The notes: generated by a model not told the origin, from the letters alone. A DNA stretch of 64,000 bases from Bacteroidia bacterium (GCA_016787705.1 JAEUTP010000008.1:124001-188000), one strand, 5' to 3'; positions 16,526 through 25,479 are shown, counted from the first letter of the stretch. Numbers and translations are program-made.

Positions 16526-16921
16526 ATGCAGGCAACAAAAAAAATAAATACCCGTAATAATGAGATCTGGATAGATGAGAACGGCTTACTAAGATTAAAA
16601 CTAACGAGCAGGGAAGCCGAAATGGAAATAGAAGAAGTAAAGGAATGCTTTGAGGCCTATAAAACCCTTGGTTGCGGGCCACATAATAAAGTATTGCAAT
16701 TAATAGATTTTAGCGGCGAAGGATCAATGAGTCATGAAGCCCGCGTTTATGTTGCCGAAACCGGTAAACATTTTTTTATCGCATCGGCTATTGTAAATAA
16801 TTCTTTGGCAGTAAGGTTAATAGTAAATTTTTTTAATACATTTTACAAGCATCCTGTTCCTTTCAAAATGTTTGCTACCGAAAAAGAAGCTGTGGCCTGG
16901 TTAATGACTTACCGCAAGTAA
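16526..16921 (+). CDS. STAS/SpoIIAA-like protein (DUF7793-type)
   Basis: 131 residues with alternating strands and helices ending in the pattern [17 protein letters not shown] typical of the SpoIIAA-like family common in Bacteroidota. IDFSGEGSMSHEARVYVAETGK corresponds to the STAS-type loop and helix; no clear phospho-serine can be assigned. A divergent paralogue of the same length lies at 19634-20026. Such proteins are often found near histidine kinases, but their role is unknown. Confidence 0.7.
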   Translation: MQATKKINTRNNEIWIDENGLLRLKLTSREAEMEIEEVKECFEAYKTLGCGPHNKVLQLIDFSGEGSMSHEARVYVAETGKHFFIASAIVNNSLAVRLIVNFFNTFYKHPVPFKMFATEKEAVAWLMTYRK

Positions 16922-17712
16922 TTTTTTAGTAAAGGGCTTTTTTTATTTAGTGCCAGTAAATATATTGCCGGCCCCATAGCAGCCAAAATGTGCTTAATAG
17001 AATGGCCGCTTATGCATTGAGTTATATCAAAGATCAAAAGATCACACATTTCAAAAATTTTTGCAAGCGCGTAGGTAAAAAGTATGATCCAGAAATATTT
17101 TTTTAAACTATTATTTGCCTTAAAAACCAACAAAATTACCGAAATTAATAGTAGTGGTAAAAACTGAACCAAAGCGTAAAAACGAAGATCTCCTTCACCC
17201 CTGCGCTCTGTCATTTGCCAGTAAACGATAGATATAAACCCTATAATCAGTAATGGAATTAATATACGTGCGCCCGAGCGCGCGCAAATAAATTTACTGA
17301 TAACAACAGAGAAGAAAGCCATGAAAGAAATAGTCATTGGCAAACGATCCCATAACAGTGTTTGATCACCGGGATGCAAATGATAATACATTGAACCTGC
17401 ACCGGTAAAAAATATTCCAATAAAAAACACCAAACTGTTCATCCATAATTTTACGTTATTTTCTTTATTGTTTTGAATAATAAAAAACATGCCAAGCACG
17501 CCAATAATCAAGAGAGGTATATTGGATATTACATTCAAGAAATTGGGAATACACAATATCTCACGTTCATCGGCAAACAGGTGATATTGCTGATCCTGGT
17601 AAATTGGCCCGCTAACGAATACTGAAACAATTGCTGTAAAAGCTATCAGAAACAATATAGTATATCTTATTTTATTGTTGCTTAGCATGTTTTTGATCTT
17701 ACTTATCCACAT
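16909..17712 (-). CDS. Ceramidase-family membrane hydrolase (CREST superfamily)
   Basis: 267 residues, about seven helices. Conserved motifs of the alkaline ceramidase/CREST superfamily are visible: [37 protein letters not shown] and the C-terminal [11 protein letters not shown], which supply His and Asp ligands for the catalytic zinc. It may act on sphingolipid- or sulfonolipid-type amides in the membrane; substrate is inferred only. It overlaps the preceding YiaA-like gene by 14 nt if started at 17712; a second ATG at 17688 avoids the overlap. It overlaps the convergent STAS-like gene end by 13 nt. Confidence 0.8.
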   Translation of the reverse strand: MWISKIKNMLSNNKIRYTILFLIAFTAIVSVFVSGPIYQDQQYHLFADEREILCIPNFLNVISNIPLLIIGVLGMFFIIQNNKENNVKLWMNSLVFFIGIFFTGAGSMYYHLHPGDQTLLWDRLPMTISFMAFFSVVISKFICARSGARILIPLLIIGFISIVYWQMTERRGEGDLRFYALVQFLPLLLISVILLVFKANNSLKKYFWIILFTYALAKIFEMCDLLIFDITQCISGHSIKHILAAMGPAIYLLALNKKSPLLKNYLR

Positions 17713-18139
17713 TAAACAAATTCACATCTTCCGAATTCTTTTCGTTATCTCTTTTTGCTTTTTGCCCGTCGCGTATATTTTTTTGAACTGCAACTGCCGC
17801 AAATAAACTTAGGGTAAATGCCATACCATAAAACCCTTTTTCACTTCTTTCCAAATCGGCGTTCCACAATCCAATTACAAGTAATAAAATAGCAAGTACG
17901 GTAGAGAACCAGCTAATACCATAATAAATGCCGGTAACCGGTATGCCTTCCAAATCATCGCGCACTGCTTTTTGAAGAGATACAGCAGCAAAAAGCCCGT
18001 ACATTAATACTGTAAAATAATACCCTTTTTCATTAAGTAACATGTTTGCATTCCACAAACCTATATTATAAGATACTGCTCCCGCTAATAAGGCAACCCA
18101 TGAGGCTCCTATAAAAGCATTTGATGGTTTTTGATTCAT
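17699..18139 (-). CDS. YiaA/YiaB-family inner membrane protein
   Basis: 146 residues with two tandem copies of the YiaAB unit, each with two helices and a GLWNA signature ([17 protein letters not shown] and [17 protein letters not shown]). The C-terminus is charged. It lies between a Crp-family regulator and the ceramidase-like gene in one minus-strand run, probably an operon. Function unknown. Confidence 0.88.
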   Translation of the reverse strand: MNQKPSNAFIGASWVALLAGAVSYNIGLWNANMLLNEKGYYFTVLMYGLFAAVSLQKAVRDDLEGIPVTGIYYGISWFSTVLAILLLVIGLWNADLERSEKGFYGMAFTLSLFAAVAVQKNIRDGQKAKRDNEKNSEDVNLFNVDK

Positions 18140-18231
18140 AGTTATAGTTTTAATTTATGACATCAAAAGTATATAGGGTATACGGGAAGCTTTTTGACAA
18201 ATGTCAAAAAAAGAAATTTGTTAACTAATTT

Positions 18232-18792
18232 TTAGATCTCAGATCTTATCCTGCTTAAAGTTTCTTGTGTAATACCCAGGTAAGAAGCTATCTGGCCTAA
18301 TGAGGCGCGTTGCAACAAGGATGGTTTTGAAGAAGTTAATTTTTGATACCGTTCTTTTGCGGTTTTAAATTGTAAATTAAGAATGCGTTCTTCAAGTTTA
18401 ATATAATAACTCTCTGTAATAAGCCTGCCTATTCTTTCCGTTTCAGGAAATTTAGTATACAGATTTTGTAAGGATGAATAATTTAATTGTATCAATTCGC
18501 AATCTTCTAATGCCTGAATAATTTCAAAAGAAGGTTTTTTGGCAATAAAAGAATAAAAACAGGTTGCAAATTCTTCCTCCTGCGAAAACCAATTGGTTAT
18601 TTCTTTATCCTCGTCAAAATAATATCCGCGCAATAAACCTTTTTCTACAAAAAACAACTGTTCGCAGCGTTCGTCTACATTTATAATTATCTCGCCCTTT
18701 AATGAGCTTATCTTTTGTGAAATCGCAGTTATTTCTTTTTCCAGTGGTTTGGATATAGAAATAAAAGATGATAAATGCTTTACCAGAGACAT
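18232..18792 (-). CDS. Crp/Fnr-family transcriptional regulator
   Basis: 186 residues: a cyclic nucleotide-binding-like beta barrel (about 10-120) and a C-terminal winged HTH whose recognition helix reads ASLGQIASYLGITQETLSRIRS. The protein ends right after this helix, a form common in Bacteroidota. No Fe-S-type cysteine cluster. It is followed at 93 nt by the YiaA-ceramidase pair, which it may control. Confidence 0.88.
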   Translation of the reverse strand: MSLVKHLSSFISISKPLEKEITAISQKISSLKGEIIINVDERCEQLFFVEKGLLRGYYFDEDKEITNWFSQEEEFATCFYSFIAKKPSFEIIQALEDCELIQLNYSSLQNLYTKFPETERIGRLITESYYIKLEERILNLQFKTAKERYQKLTSSKPSLLQRASLGQIASYLGITQETLSRIRSEI

Positions 18793-18857
18793 TTCATGAA
18801 ACTACAAATAAATTATAAGAATAACCGCTGTATTTTTTGATTTTTATAACATTAATA

Positions 18858-18881
18858 TATCGAGATAAATCGATACATTTG
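18858..18881 (+). promoter_or_regulatory. ArsR-type operator overlapping the arsR-like promoter
   Basis: TATCGA-N6-TCGATA (18858-18875) is a perfect inverted repeat. It overlaps a perfect -7 element TACATTTG (18874-18881). The ATG follows 4 nt later, so the mRNA would be nearly leaderless. The same dyad occurs at 19240-19257. Confidence 0.8.
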
Positions 18882-18885
18882 TATT

Positions 18886-19173
18886 ATGAGTAGTAAGCTG
18901 GACCTAAAAAAAGTTGAGAGAATCTCAAAGGCATTGGGCGACCCCTGTCGTTTAAAAATGATGGATATGATCAAAAAGCAAAAAAATGCCTGCCAATGTA
19001 CATCTATCGTTGATAATCTTGATCTGGCGCAATCTACCATCTCACACCACATTAAACAATTAATTGATGCCGACCTTTTAATTGCTGAAAAAGACGGTCG
19101 TAATCTTAATTACCGCATAAACCAGGATATACTTGGGGCTTACATCAAATTTCTAAATCAATACGAAAGTTAA
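18886..19173 (+). CDS. ArsR/SmtB-family metalloregulator
   Basis: 95 residues with the full winged HTH (LGDPCRLKMMDMI, CQCTSIVDNLDLAQSTISHHIKQL, EKDGRNLNYRI). The CQC pair at the start of the helix before the recognition helix resembles the thiolate site of arsenic- or cadmium-sensing members (CVC in ArsR). It should repress in the apo form and release DNA on metal(loid) binding. Identical TATCGA-N6-TCGATA dyads lie at its own promoter and at that of the downstream 60-residue gene, indicating autoregulation and one additional target. Confidence 0.9.
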   Translation: MSSKLDLKKVERISKALGDPCRLKMMDMIKKQKNACQCTSIVDNLDLAQSTISHHIKQLIDADLLIAEKDGRNLNYRINQDILGAYIKFLNQYES

Positions 19174-19186
19174 AAAAAGCAAATAA

Positions 19187-19267
19187 TACATCGATAGTTA
19201 TGAATATATCGATTTATTGCTTTTCTTTGTTTTATAATATATCGATACATTTCGATAAATAGATTTG
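19187..19267 (+). promoter_or_regulatory. ArsR operators and promoter of the small Cys protein
   Basis: ATCGAT cores at 19190-19195 and 19208-19213 are followed by the perfect dyad TATCGA-N6-TCGATA at 19240-19257. A perfect -7 element TAGATTTG follows at 19260-19267, 22 nt before the next ATG. Operator and -7 element are placed as in the arsR-like promoter. Confidence 0.75.
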
Positions 19268-19289
19268 TTTAACTTAAAATACAGTAGCG

Positions 19290-19472
19290 ATGGAAAAACA
19301 AAACAACCAGATTTGCACAGGTCTTTTACGCAACTGTACTGAGGCAGTACAAGCGAATAAAAAGATCACTAAAAAAGTAAATGAGAACGAAATAATAAAA
19401 GGTAATATAAACCCAACAGGTAAAACCGATCAGAAACCCTGGTCTATCTTTGGAGAAGTTTACTGGATCTGA
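19290..19472 (+). CDS. Small two-cysteine protein under ArsR-type control
   Basis: 60 residues, basic, no signal peptide, with two cysteines nine apart near the N-terminus (ICTGLLRNCTEA). No family recognised. A promoter with an ArsR dyad lies in front and a terminator 64 nt behind, which argues for a genuine gene. A metal-binding or chaperone role would fit the regulation but is inference. Confidence 0.6.
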   Translation: MEKQNNQICTGLLRNCTEAVQANKKITKKVNENEIIKGNINPTGKTDQKPWSIFGEVYWI

Positions 19473-19535
19473 TCATTTATGAAGGGTTTTCATTTTGAGT
19501 TTATAAGGTTGAATGATCACTCTAAAAAATGAGAT

Positions 19536-19565
19536 AAAAAGAGGGCTATGGTCCTCTTTTTTTTA
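19536..19565 (+). terminator. Terminator of the small Cys protein gene
   Basis: AAAAAGAGG/CCTCTTTTT stem with an 8-nt loop and a run of T. Confidence 0.85.
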
Positions 19566-19602
19566 TGCTTCAGAATTTGTGAATAATTAAGACAAATTAA
19601 TT

Positions 19603-19610
19603 TATCTTTG
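19603..19610 (+). promoter_or_regulatory. -7 element of the STAS-like paralogue
   Basis: TATCTTTG, a perfect TAnnTTTG, 23 nt before the ATG; a TTTG lies at 19576-19579 with a spacing slightly longer than usual. Confidence 0.55.
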
Positions 19611-19633
19611 AAAGACCATATTTTTAATACAGC

Positions 19634-20026
19634 ATGTTATATGTCGATAAAATAGAACTTACTTACGTTACAATAACCTACGAAGCACCTATTGTATATT
19701 TTATATATAAAGACGGCACTGAGCTGGGCTTTCCCGAAATTAAAGAGCTTGTAGGTTATGCCGAAAAGTTAAGCAAAGGCAAACCATACTTTACATTTTC
19801 GGATGTGCGCGTGGATATTAACGTAACCAAACAGGGCAAACTTTATTTAGAAGACCTTAATAATATGCCTTTATTCAGAGGCACTGCTGCCTGGGTTAAA
19901 AATTCTGTTTATAGTTTTGCCGCTAATTTTATGAGTAGTTTTAGCCGTAAGTCTTTTCCTTTTCGCGCATTTACCGAAAAAGAAAAAGCTATTGAGTGGT
20001 TAAAAGGCTTGCCGCTGAATGAATAA
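19634..20026 (+). CDS. STAS/SpoIIAA-like protein, paralogue
   Basis: 130 residues, same family and length as 16526-16921, with the matching C-terminal signature FRAFTEKEKAIEWLKGL and a TFSDVRVDINVTKQGK loop in the STAS position. It is convergent with the large histidine kinase (12-nt gap). A partner-switching role has been proposed for such families but is not shown here. Confidence 0.7.
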   Translation: MLYVDKIELTYVTITYEAPIVYFIYKDGTELGFPEIKELVGYAEKLSKGKPYFTFSDVRVDINVTKQGKLYLEDLNNMPLFRGTAAWVKNSVYSFAANFMSSFSRKSFPFRAFTEKEKAIEWLKGLPLNE

Positions 20027-20038
20027 ACTATTATTAGT

Positions 20039-23000
20039 TTACAGCGGTAACTCCACAATAAATTCTGTGCCCTTGCCGGGTGCGCTGTTTAAACTTATAG
20101 TTCCATCTAATGCTTCTACCTGCGTTTTTACCATAAACAAACCCATTCCTTTGCCGCTCAAATCTAAATGAAATCGCTGGTATAATCCAAATACCTTATT
20201 GCCATAAAGCTTTAGGTCCATGCCCATCCCGTTATCTTTAAAAGAAATATACACCTTATCATTTACAAGATAAGAACATATACTAATTACAGGATTGCAA
20301 TTGTGTTGTTTATACTTAATAGCATTGGTAACAAGGTTATAAAAAATACTAAACAAATAACTTTTCACCGAATTTAAATTTTCAACTTCAAAATTGCTTT
20401 GCAGGCTCACCGCTTCGCTTTGCAAAATATCACACATACTTTCTTTTAAAGCTTTTACTATTTGGTTTAAATTTACTTTTTCCTTTGTTTGCCCAACCAA
20501 TGCTCTTGCTTCCAGTATCTTGTTAAGGTCAATAACAATGGTATCCAGCTGGTTTGCAGCTTTCATTAAATGTTGCTGACTTTCTATTTTATCTTTTTTT
20601 GATATGCTGCTGTTAAGTAAATTGGTTAGTCCTATTATATTTGCTACCGGCGCCCTTAAATTATGTGATACTACATAACCAAATTGCTCAAGGTTTTTTG
20701 TGTACCGTGTAAGGTCAAAAAGCATTTTATCCCTCTCTTTTTCTTGTTTCATACGTTGTGCTACATCGCGCGAATGACAAGCTGTTCCAATTATCTCATC
20801 GCCATTGTAAATGGGATAAAAAGAAATTTCAGTGGCATAGCCTTCAGCCCCGTCCATCACATCCACAACCGAAAATATCTCGCCCTCAAAAGCGCGTTTA
20901 TATAATAGTTCAAAACGTTCTTTTTGTTGTGGATATAGGGCTGCTGTAAAAACATTGTCGCCTTTCTGTAGTTTTTTGCCGGTTACGGCTTTAATGGCTT
21001 CATAAAATGGCCGGTTAAAGGTTATAAGCCTGAAACTTCTATCTAAGCTCCACTGTAGATCTTGTGTATTATTTATCAGGGCGTTTAAATTGTTTCGGTC
21101 AAATCCCTCCTGCTCCTGCGCTTTTTTCTTTTCTGAAATATCTTTAAAGTTGGATACTAATGCATTAATAGCAGGTTCATGAAGCATGTTGGTTAGTGTG
21201 CCCTCTACCCACACCCAGTGTCCGTTCTTATGTTTCACACGGTATTCAAAATCAAAAAAAGCGCCGGGCGTATCAAGTATCTCTGTTCGCTTTTTTAAAA
21301 GATCCTGCAAGTTATCGGGGTGAAAAAAATCATAGGCCGGCTTATTCAAAAATTCTTCTTCCGAATAACCAAATACTTTCGAAACCGATGGACTCGCGTA
21401 TACAAATACACCGCTGCTGCTGGTAAGTGTTTTAAGATCGGTACTTTTTTCGATCAGCGCCCTGAAACGTTTTTCATTACATACCATTTGCTCTTCTATA
21501 ATGGCATTTTGCCTGGTCTTTTCAAACACACTACAGGCAAATGAAATGTCTCCCGCTGCCTCAAGCAACAACTCTATTTCACGGCGGTCAAAAAAGTAAG
21601 GCTGTGAAGATGTAAGTGTGAATATGCCTATCATTTTATTACCACGCTTAATTGATAAGGCAATACCCGAACGTGCCCCAACGCGCTCCATCACATCCTT
21701 TATACCGGCGAGTTCGGGGTCGTTATACATATCGTTGTTAACGGCATAATTGCAGGTTTGCAGTGTTATACCGGCCGGTGTTAACCTTGCCACTGTGCTC
21801 GAATAGTCTGAAGGGCTCATCTCCTGCACTTCCTTAACCCCTTCTTGTTGACCACTCACACTTACTACACGCAATTTACCGTCACGCTCCAGCATTTCTA
21901 TACGGGCCAGCTTAAACCCTCCGGTTTCAACTGCAATATCACAGGCACGCTTAAGCAAATCTTCCTCGTTATTTATATGAACAATACTTTGATTAATAGC
22001 GCTTATAAAAGCATAAAGCCGGTTAAGCTTCGCAATCTCTTCTTCAGCTTTCTTCCGTTCAGAAATATCAACTGACAGTATAAAAATACCTTCAGGTACT
22101 GGTTGTATACTTAACTCAAAAAATTTTACCGTGCCATTCGGAAAAACAAATTCGCTTTCTAAATTTCCGGGCACACGCTCATGCATGCAACGCTTTAAAA
22201 CAGCATAAAGCTCTGTTTGCTCTACACCGGGGTATATCTCGGCAACAGTATAACCAATCATGGCCTCGCTCTTGTAAGTGCTATATTTTGTAAGGGCTTC
22301 ATTCACATAAATGTAACGCCAGTCAAATCCAATTATCTGCACACCTTCCAGCATATTTTCAAGTGTTTGCCTGAAACGCTGCTCACTTTTTTTTAATTCG
22401 GCTTCAGCCGCTTTTTTCTCACTTACGTCTTTTACATTTATTACCACACCACCCAGGTCGGGGTCGTGAAACATGCTGGTAAACGTACCTTCCAGCCAAA
22501 CATAATAACCTTCCTTATGTTTTAAACGGTAGCTTGCCGTTACTACTTTACCGGGCTCCTCTTTCATTTGCTGCAGGTAACCTTTTATTTTTTCGCGATC
22601 GTCATCATGCACCTTATTTAAATTGAGGTTGTCGCTATGTTCTTCATCGGTATAACCGGTAATTCGAGCAGCTGAAGGGCTTCTGTAAAGAACCTTCAAG
22701 TGATGGTCTATCATCAGTATAAGGTCTTGTGTATTTTCAACCATGGCCCGAAATTTCTTTTCCTGCTTATCCAGTTCTTTTTCTTTTTCGCGGCGTATTA
22801 CCTGCTGGCCAATAAGCCGGTAAGTGGTAAATATTACCAGCAACACCGCCAGTGCTAAAAAAATAAGTATCCTCACTTTTACTTTGTGTATGGCTTCAAA
22901 CAATTGCTGTTCGCGGTAAGCAAATAAAAAATGGGTTCTTGCTTTTCCCTTTGCAATAAGCAAATCAATGCGGCGCAATTGTGCAATATGCTCCCCGTTC

Positions 23001-23401
23001 TTGCCATTTAAAAGCGAATCCTGCACATTACTTTTCAGCAGCCAGTTCAACTCACTTTTAATAAGGGTATTTAGCTGTTGCGTTATTTTTAAATTAATAG
23101 TATCCATCACCAGCCTGTTTAATTGCCCAAGCAGTTTATTAATATTGTAATTATTGGTAGTAAAAAGATCAGCGCCTGGCGCATCCTTTTCTTTTTTCAT
23201 TAGCATTGGGGTGCTAATGGCAGCACAGGTAATTTCGTGCGACAGCTCATGGTAGGTGGTTAATACCTGTATGCTTCTTTGTGTAAGAAAACTGTGCTGC
23301 TGCATTTCTTTATAAGCATTGTTAAATGACAAAATACTAAGCACAAATAATAGTGCCGCAATAGTGTAAAACGCAATGTTCTTAATGTTGGAAGTTGTCA
23401 T
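20039..23401 (-). CDS. PAS/GAF multi-domain sensor histidine kinase
   Basis: 1120 residues. Two membrane helices (about 9-27 and 172-193) flank a helical extracytoplasmic segment. The cytoplasmic part has two PAS domains (about 215-335 and 340-450, ending in VKDVSEKK and SVDISERKK), a GAF domain (about 465-620), two more PAS domains (about 630-760 and 770-890) and a kinase core. The phospho-acceptor is H913 in VVSHNLRAPVANI; the N-box NLVTNAIKY, DNGMGM and GKGMGLFMV form the ATP site. No receiver domain is present and no regulator gene is adjacent, so the partner is unknown. Confidence 0.95.
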   Translation of the reverse strand: MTTSNIKNIAFYTIAALLFVLSILSFNNAYKEMQQHSFLTQRSIQVLTTYHELSHEITCAAISTPMLMKKEKDAPGADLFTTNNYNINKLLGQLNRLVMDTINLKITQQLNTLIKSELNWLLKSNVQDSLLNGKNGEHIAQLRRIDLLIAKGKARTHFLFAYREQQLFEAIHKVKVRILIFLALAVLLVIFTTYRLIGQQVIRREKEKELDKQEKKFRAMVENTQDLILMIDHHLKVLYRSPSAARITGYTDEEHSDNLNLNKVHDDDREKIKGYLQQMKEEPGKVVTASYRLKHKEGYYVWLEGTFTSMFHDPDLGGVVINVKDVSEKKAAEAELKKSEQRFRQTLENMLEGVQIIGFDWRYIYVNEALTKYSTYKSEAMIGYTVAEIYPGVEQTELYAVLKRCMHERVPGNLESEFVFPNGTVKFFELSIQPVPEGIFILSVDISERKKAEEEIAKLNRLYAFISAINQSIVHINNEEDLLKRACDIAVETGGFKLARIEMLERDGKLRVVSVSGQQEGVKEVQEMSPSDYSSTVARLTPAGITLQTCNYAVNNDMYNDPELAGIKDVMERVGARSGIALSIKRGNKMIGIFTLTSSQPYFFDRREIELLLEAAGDISFACSVFEKTRQNAIIEEQMVCNEKRFRALIEKSTDLKTLTSSSGVFVYASPSVSKVFGYSEEEFLNKPAYDFFHPDNLQDLLKKRTEILDTPGAFFDFEYRVKHKNGHWVWVEGTLTNMLHEPAINALVSNFKDISEKKKAQEQEGFDRNNLNALINNTQDLQWSLDRSFRLITFNRPFYEAIKAVTGKKLQKGDNVFTAALYPQQKERFELLYKRAFEGEIFSVVDVMDGAEGYATEISFYPIYNGDEIIGTACHSRDVAQRMKQEKERDKMLFDLTRYTKNLEQFGYVVSHNLRAPVANIIGLTNLLNSSISKKDKIESQQHLMKAANQLDTIVIDLNKILEARALVGQTKEKVNLNQIVKALKESMCDILQSEAVSLQSNFEVENLNSVKSYLFSIFYNLVTNAIKYKQHNCNPVISICSYLVNDKVYISFKDNGMGMDLKLYGNKVFGLYQRFHLDLSGKGMGLFMVKTQVEALDGTISLNSAPGKGTEFIVELPL

Positions 23402-23582
23402 TTATAGTTAAAGTGTAAATAGCATTTAAAAAAATAATGCCTTTAGCGTTCAAAAATACGCCCATGCCGGCTAGTGAAAAACAACAAAACACAAAAAATC
23501 TTACATACGTAATGTTTTAAAACGAGGTGGGCTGTTTATAAAGCTTGTTTAATTAAAATAAATCGTCCAGGTTCACCATTTT

Positions 23583-23795
23583 TTAGATTCGGATAGTGAT
23601 AATACGAATAAAATAAAAACCGGAAACAAGACCAACTAATACAGAAGCAACTAATAATATCAGCGATACATCTCTGTTACTTTTAATAGATTTTTGAAGC
23701 GTCACTCTTCTTTCATACCCCAACTTATATTTATTGTTGTCAAAGGTTGAGAGTATTGCATAAATTTTATCGTTAAGTTTTTTTTCTACTTCCAT
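23583..23795 (-). CDS. Small C-terminally anchored protein, possibly a receptor remnant
   Basis: 70 residues: a charged helical part and one C-terminal membrane helix (SLILLVASVLVGLVSGFYF) followed by IRIITIRI. This resembles the end of a four-helix-bundle sensor domain just before HAMP, so it may be a truncated chemoreceptor-like or kinase remnant. The flanking gaps 23402-23582 and 23796-23986 show nothing further. Confidence 0.45.
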   Translation of the reverse strand: MEVEKKLNDKIYAILSTFDNNKYKLGYERRVTLQKSIKSNRDVSLILLVASVLVGLVSGFYFIRIITIRI

Positions 23796-23986
23796 TTAAA
23801 ATTTGTTATCGAATAATTTTTGATAACGTATCCCTGCTTCCGGTAAAGTATATTTTTTTTTGATATCGATTAATCCGAATCTTCTAAACACTCTTTATGC
23901 AACAAATAAATTGAATCCAACTTTCTTTTTGATGCCAGGTACAAAGCAATAAGAAGTTTTTAAGCGAATCGTCATTATATATGTTC

Positions 23987-24667
23987 TTATAAAAGATATG
24001 CATGAAGCTCGTTTGGCTTTAGCACAATTATTTTCGTTCCCTGGCTGGATATGATTTTTTCATCTTTAAAATGTCTTAAATTCCTTACTAAAGATTCTTT
24101 CGCGGTACCTACAAAGCTTGCAAAATCATCTCTGTTAATTGAAATGACTACTTTTTTATCTTCGCCATTTTGGTAAACTTTATTCAGAATCAATAAACTT
24201 AATGCTATTCGTTCTTTAACAGAATATTGTGTAAATACAGTCATCTTATTTATCCAAACCGAAAATTCCTTCGATAGGTTAATCAGTATCTTTCTGGCTA
24301 ATGAATCCGACTTGTTTATTAAAGCCATAAAAAATTCCTTTGGTAAAAACGTAATAACGGAATTATCAATAGCAGCCGCCGAAACTGGATTAGGGTCTTC
24401 CGCTAAAAGCGGCCTGTAACCAAAATAATCACCTTTTTTATAAATATAAACTATACTTTCTGTGCCCTGCGGATTGGATTTATATATTTTAATTTTTCCT
24501 TTCCTAACTATATATACTCCTTTTGAAAACGATCCTTCCTTAAAAAGAACCTGTTTTTTCTTTAATTCTAGCCGGGTTGTTTTATCTTTAAAATAAGCCG
24601 TTTCTTTTGAGCTTAATGATTCGCTGAAAGATAAGGACTTAAGATGGTAATTTTCTAAATTGAACAT
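23987..24667 (-). CDS. Crp/Fnr-family regulator without cysteines
   Basis: 226 residues: effector-binding beta barrel (about 15-125), dimer helix and winged HTH (RDDFASFVGTAKESLVRNLR). The protein contains no cysteine at all, so it cannot bind a 4Fe-4S cluster as classical FNR does. A haem, NO or nucleotide signal is more likely. Six TTGAT-N4-ATCAA-type sites within 5.2 kb, one of them upstream of this gene, suggest it controls the adjacent panD-kamA-GNAT/nitrilase region and itself. Confidence 0.88.
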   Translation of the reverse strand: MFNLENYHLKSLSFSESLSSKETAYFKDKTTRLELKKKQVLFKEGSFSKGVYIVRKGKIKIYKSNPQGTESIVYIYKKGDYFGYRPLLAEDPNPVSAAAIDNSVITFLPKEFFMALINKSDSLARKILINLSKEFSVWINKMTVFTQYSVKERIALSLLILNKVYQNGEDKKVVISINRDDFASFVGTAKESLVRNLRHFKDEKIISSQGTKIIVLKPNELHAYLL

Positions 24668-24701
24668 AATTCAATATTAATAAAATTTGATTTATCAAAT
24701 A

Positions 24702-24715
24702 TTGATATTTGTCAA
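24702..24715. promoter_or_regulatory. Fnr-type box 1 (upstream of the regulator gene)
   Basis: TTGAT-ATTT-GTCAA, 41 nt from box centre to the ATG of the Crp/Fnr gene. A tighter dyad, TTGAT-TT-ATCAA, lies at 24687-24698. The position fits autoregulation, perhaps repression. Confidence 0.7.
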
Positions 24716-24876
24716 TATATTTTAATACTTCTATGGCAGAGTCAATTACCATGAGTATTAGAAGCTCATTTAATTTTATCTACGACATATAATCAACAAA
24801 ACGTTTTTGAAAACAGCCAAATAATAATTTAAATCCTCATCTACTCCGGGTGTTGTAACCCTGTTAATGCGTATTT

Positions 24877-24960
24877 TTACTTACACTTACACACTTTCGA
24901 ATACCAGTTTACCGGATCATTATGTTGTATTCTTAATTTCGTTAAACGCTCATCTTTCAT
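24877..24960 (-). CDS. Possible 27-residue micropeptide after panD
   Basis: ATG at 24960, two nucleotides after the panD stop, encodes 27 residues ending in a KVCKCK tail. Tight spacing suggests translational coupling, but nothing else supports it and no family is recognised. 24716-24876 holds no other signal. Confidence 0.25.
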   Translation of the reverse strand: MKDERLTKLRIQHNDPVNWYSKVCKCK

Positions 24961-24962
24961 AC

Positions 24963-25307
24963 TCAGATTGAGTTACCACGTTTAGGGAAAATTATCTTCG
25001 CTTTAAAATTTCGTGTTTCTTTTTCATCCATTAAAGCATAAGCAATTATAATTATTTTATCCCCCTTTGATATTTTTAGTGCCGCAGGCCCGTTCATGCA
25101 GATTGTACCACTTCCTCTTTCTCCTTTAATCACATAAGTAATAAGCCGTTCGCCATTTCTGTGATTTATTACGTGTACCTGTTCTTCATCCCTTATATCA
25201 ACAGCATCCATAAGATCTTCATCAATTGTTATACTCCCTATATAATCTACATTTGCCTCTGTAACAAACGCGTTATGAATTTTTGATTTTAATACTTGTA
25301 AATGCAT
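24963..25307 (-). CDS. panD: Aspartate 1-decarboxylase (pyruvoyl enzyme)
   Basis: 114 residues, normal PanD length. The self-cleavage site G24-S25 lies in VDYIGSITIDEDLMDA; cleavage converts Ser25 to the pyruvoyl cofactor. LKSKIHNAFVT at the start, GERGSGTICMNGPAA and DKIIIIAYA are further hallmarks. The enzyme makes beta-alanine from aspartate, for pantothenate and CoA. It sits next to a Crp/Fnr gene and behind a perfect Fnr-type box (centre 56 nt before the ATG), an unusual setting compared with the normal panBC neighbourhood. Confidence 0.95.
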   Translation of the reverse strand: MHLQVLKSKIHNAFVTEANVDYIGSITIDEDLMDAVDIRDEEQVHVINHRNGERLITYVIKGERGSGTICMNGPAALKISKGDKIIIIAYALMDEKETRNFKAKIIFPKRGNSI

Positions 25308-25356
25308 TTCTGTTTTTTTAAGGCATTAATACTATATAACTTTTCAAAAAATTTCA

Positions 25357-25370
25357 TTGATAATTATCAA
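25357..25370. promoter_or_regulatory. Fnr-type box 2 (panD and small RNA)
   Basis: TTGAT-AATT-ATCAA, a perfect palindrome and exact consensus. It lies 56 nt (centre to ATG) upstream of panD on the minus strand. On the plus strand it lies 41-42 nt upstream of a short unit ending in a terminator. Confidence 0.85.
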
Positions 25371-25405
25371 TCTTTTGTAGCGCAATAAAATATAATTTTA
25401 TACCC

Positions 25406-25466
25406 GATATACTTTTCCATTATAATACACCCGCTGAAGTACTGGTTTTTCAGCGGGTTCTTTTTT
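25406..25466 (+). ncRNA. Candidate Fnr-controlled small RNA 1
   Basis: A transcript starting about 41.5 nt after the centre of box 2 would begin near 25406, just after a -7-like TAATTTTA (25393-25400). It would end at a strong intrinsic terminator: stem ACCCGCTGAA/TTCAGCGGGT at 25429-25458, then six T. No plus-strand gene precedes it for several kilobases and both flanking genes point away, so the terminator has no other obvious purpose. Length about 61 nt. Expression is inferred. Confidence 0.6.
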
Positions 25467-25479
25467 AAATAAATTTAAA

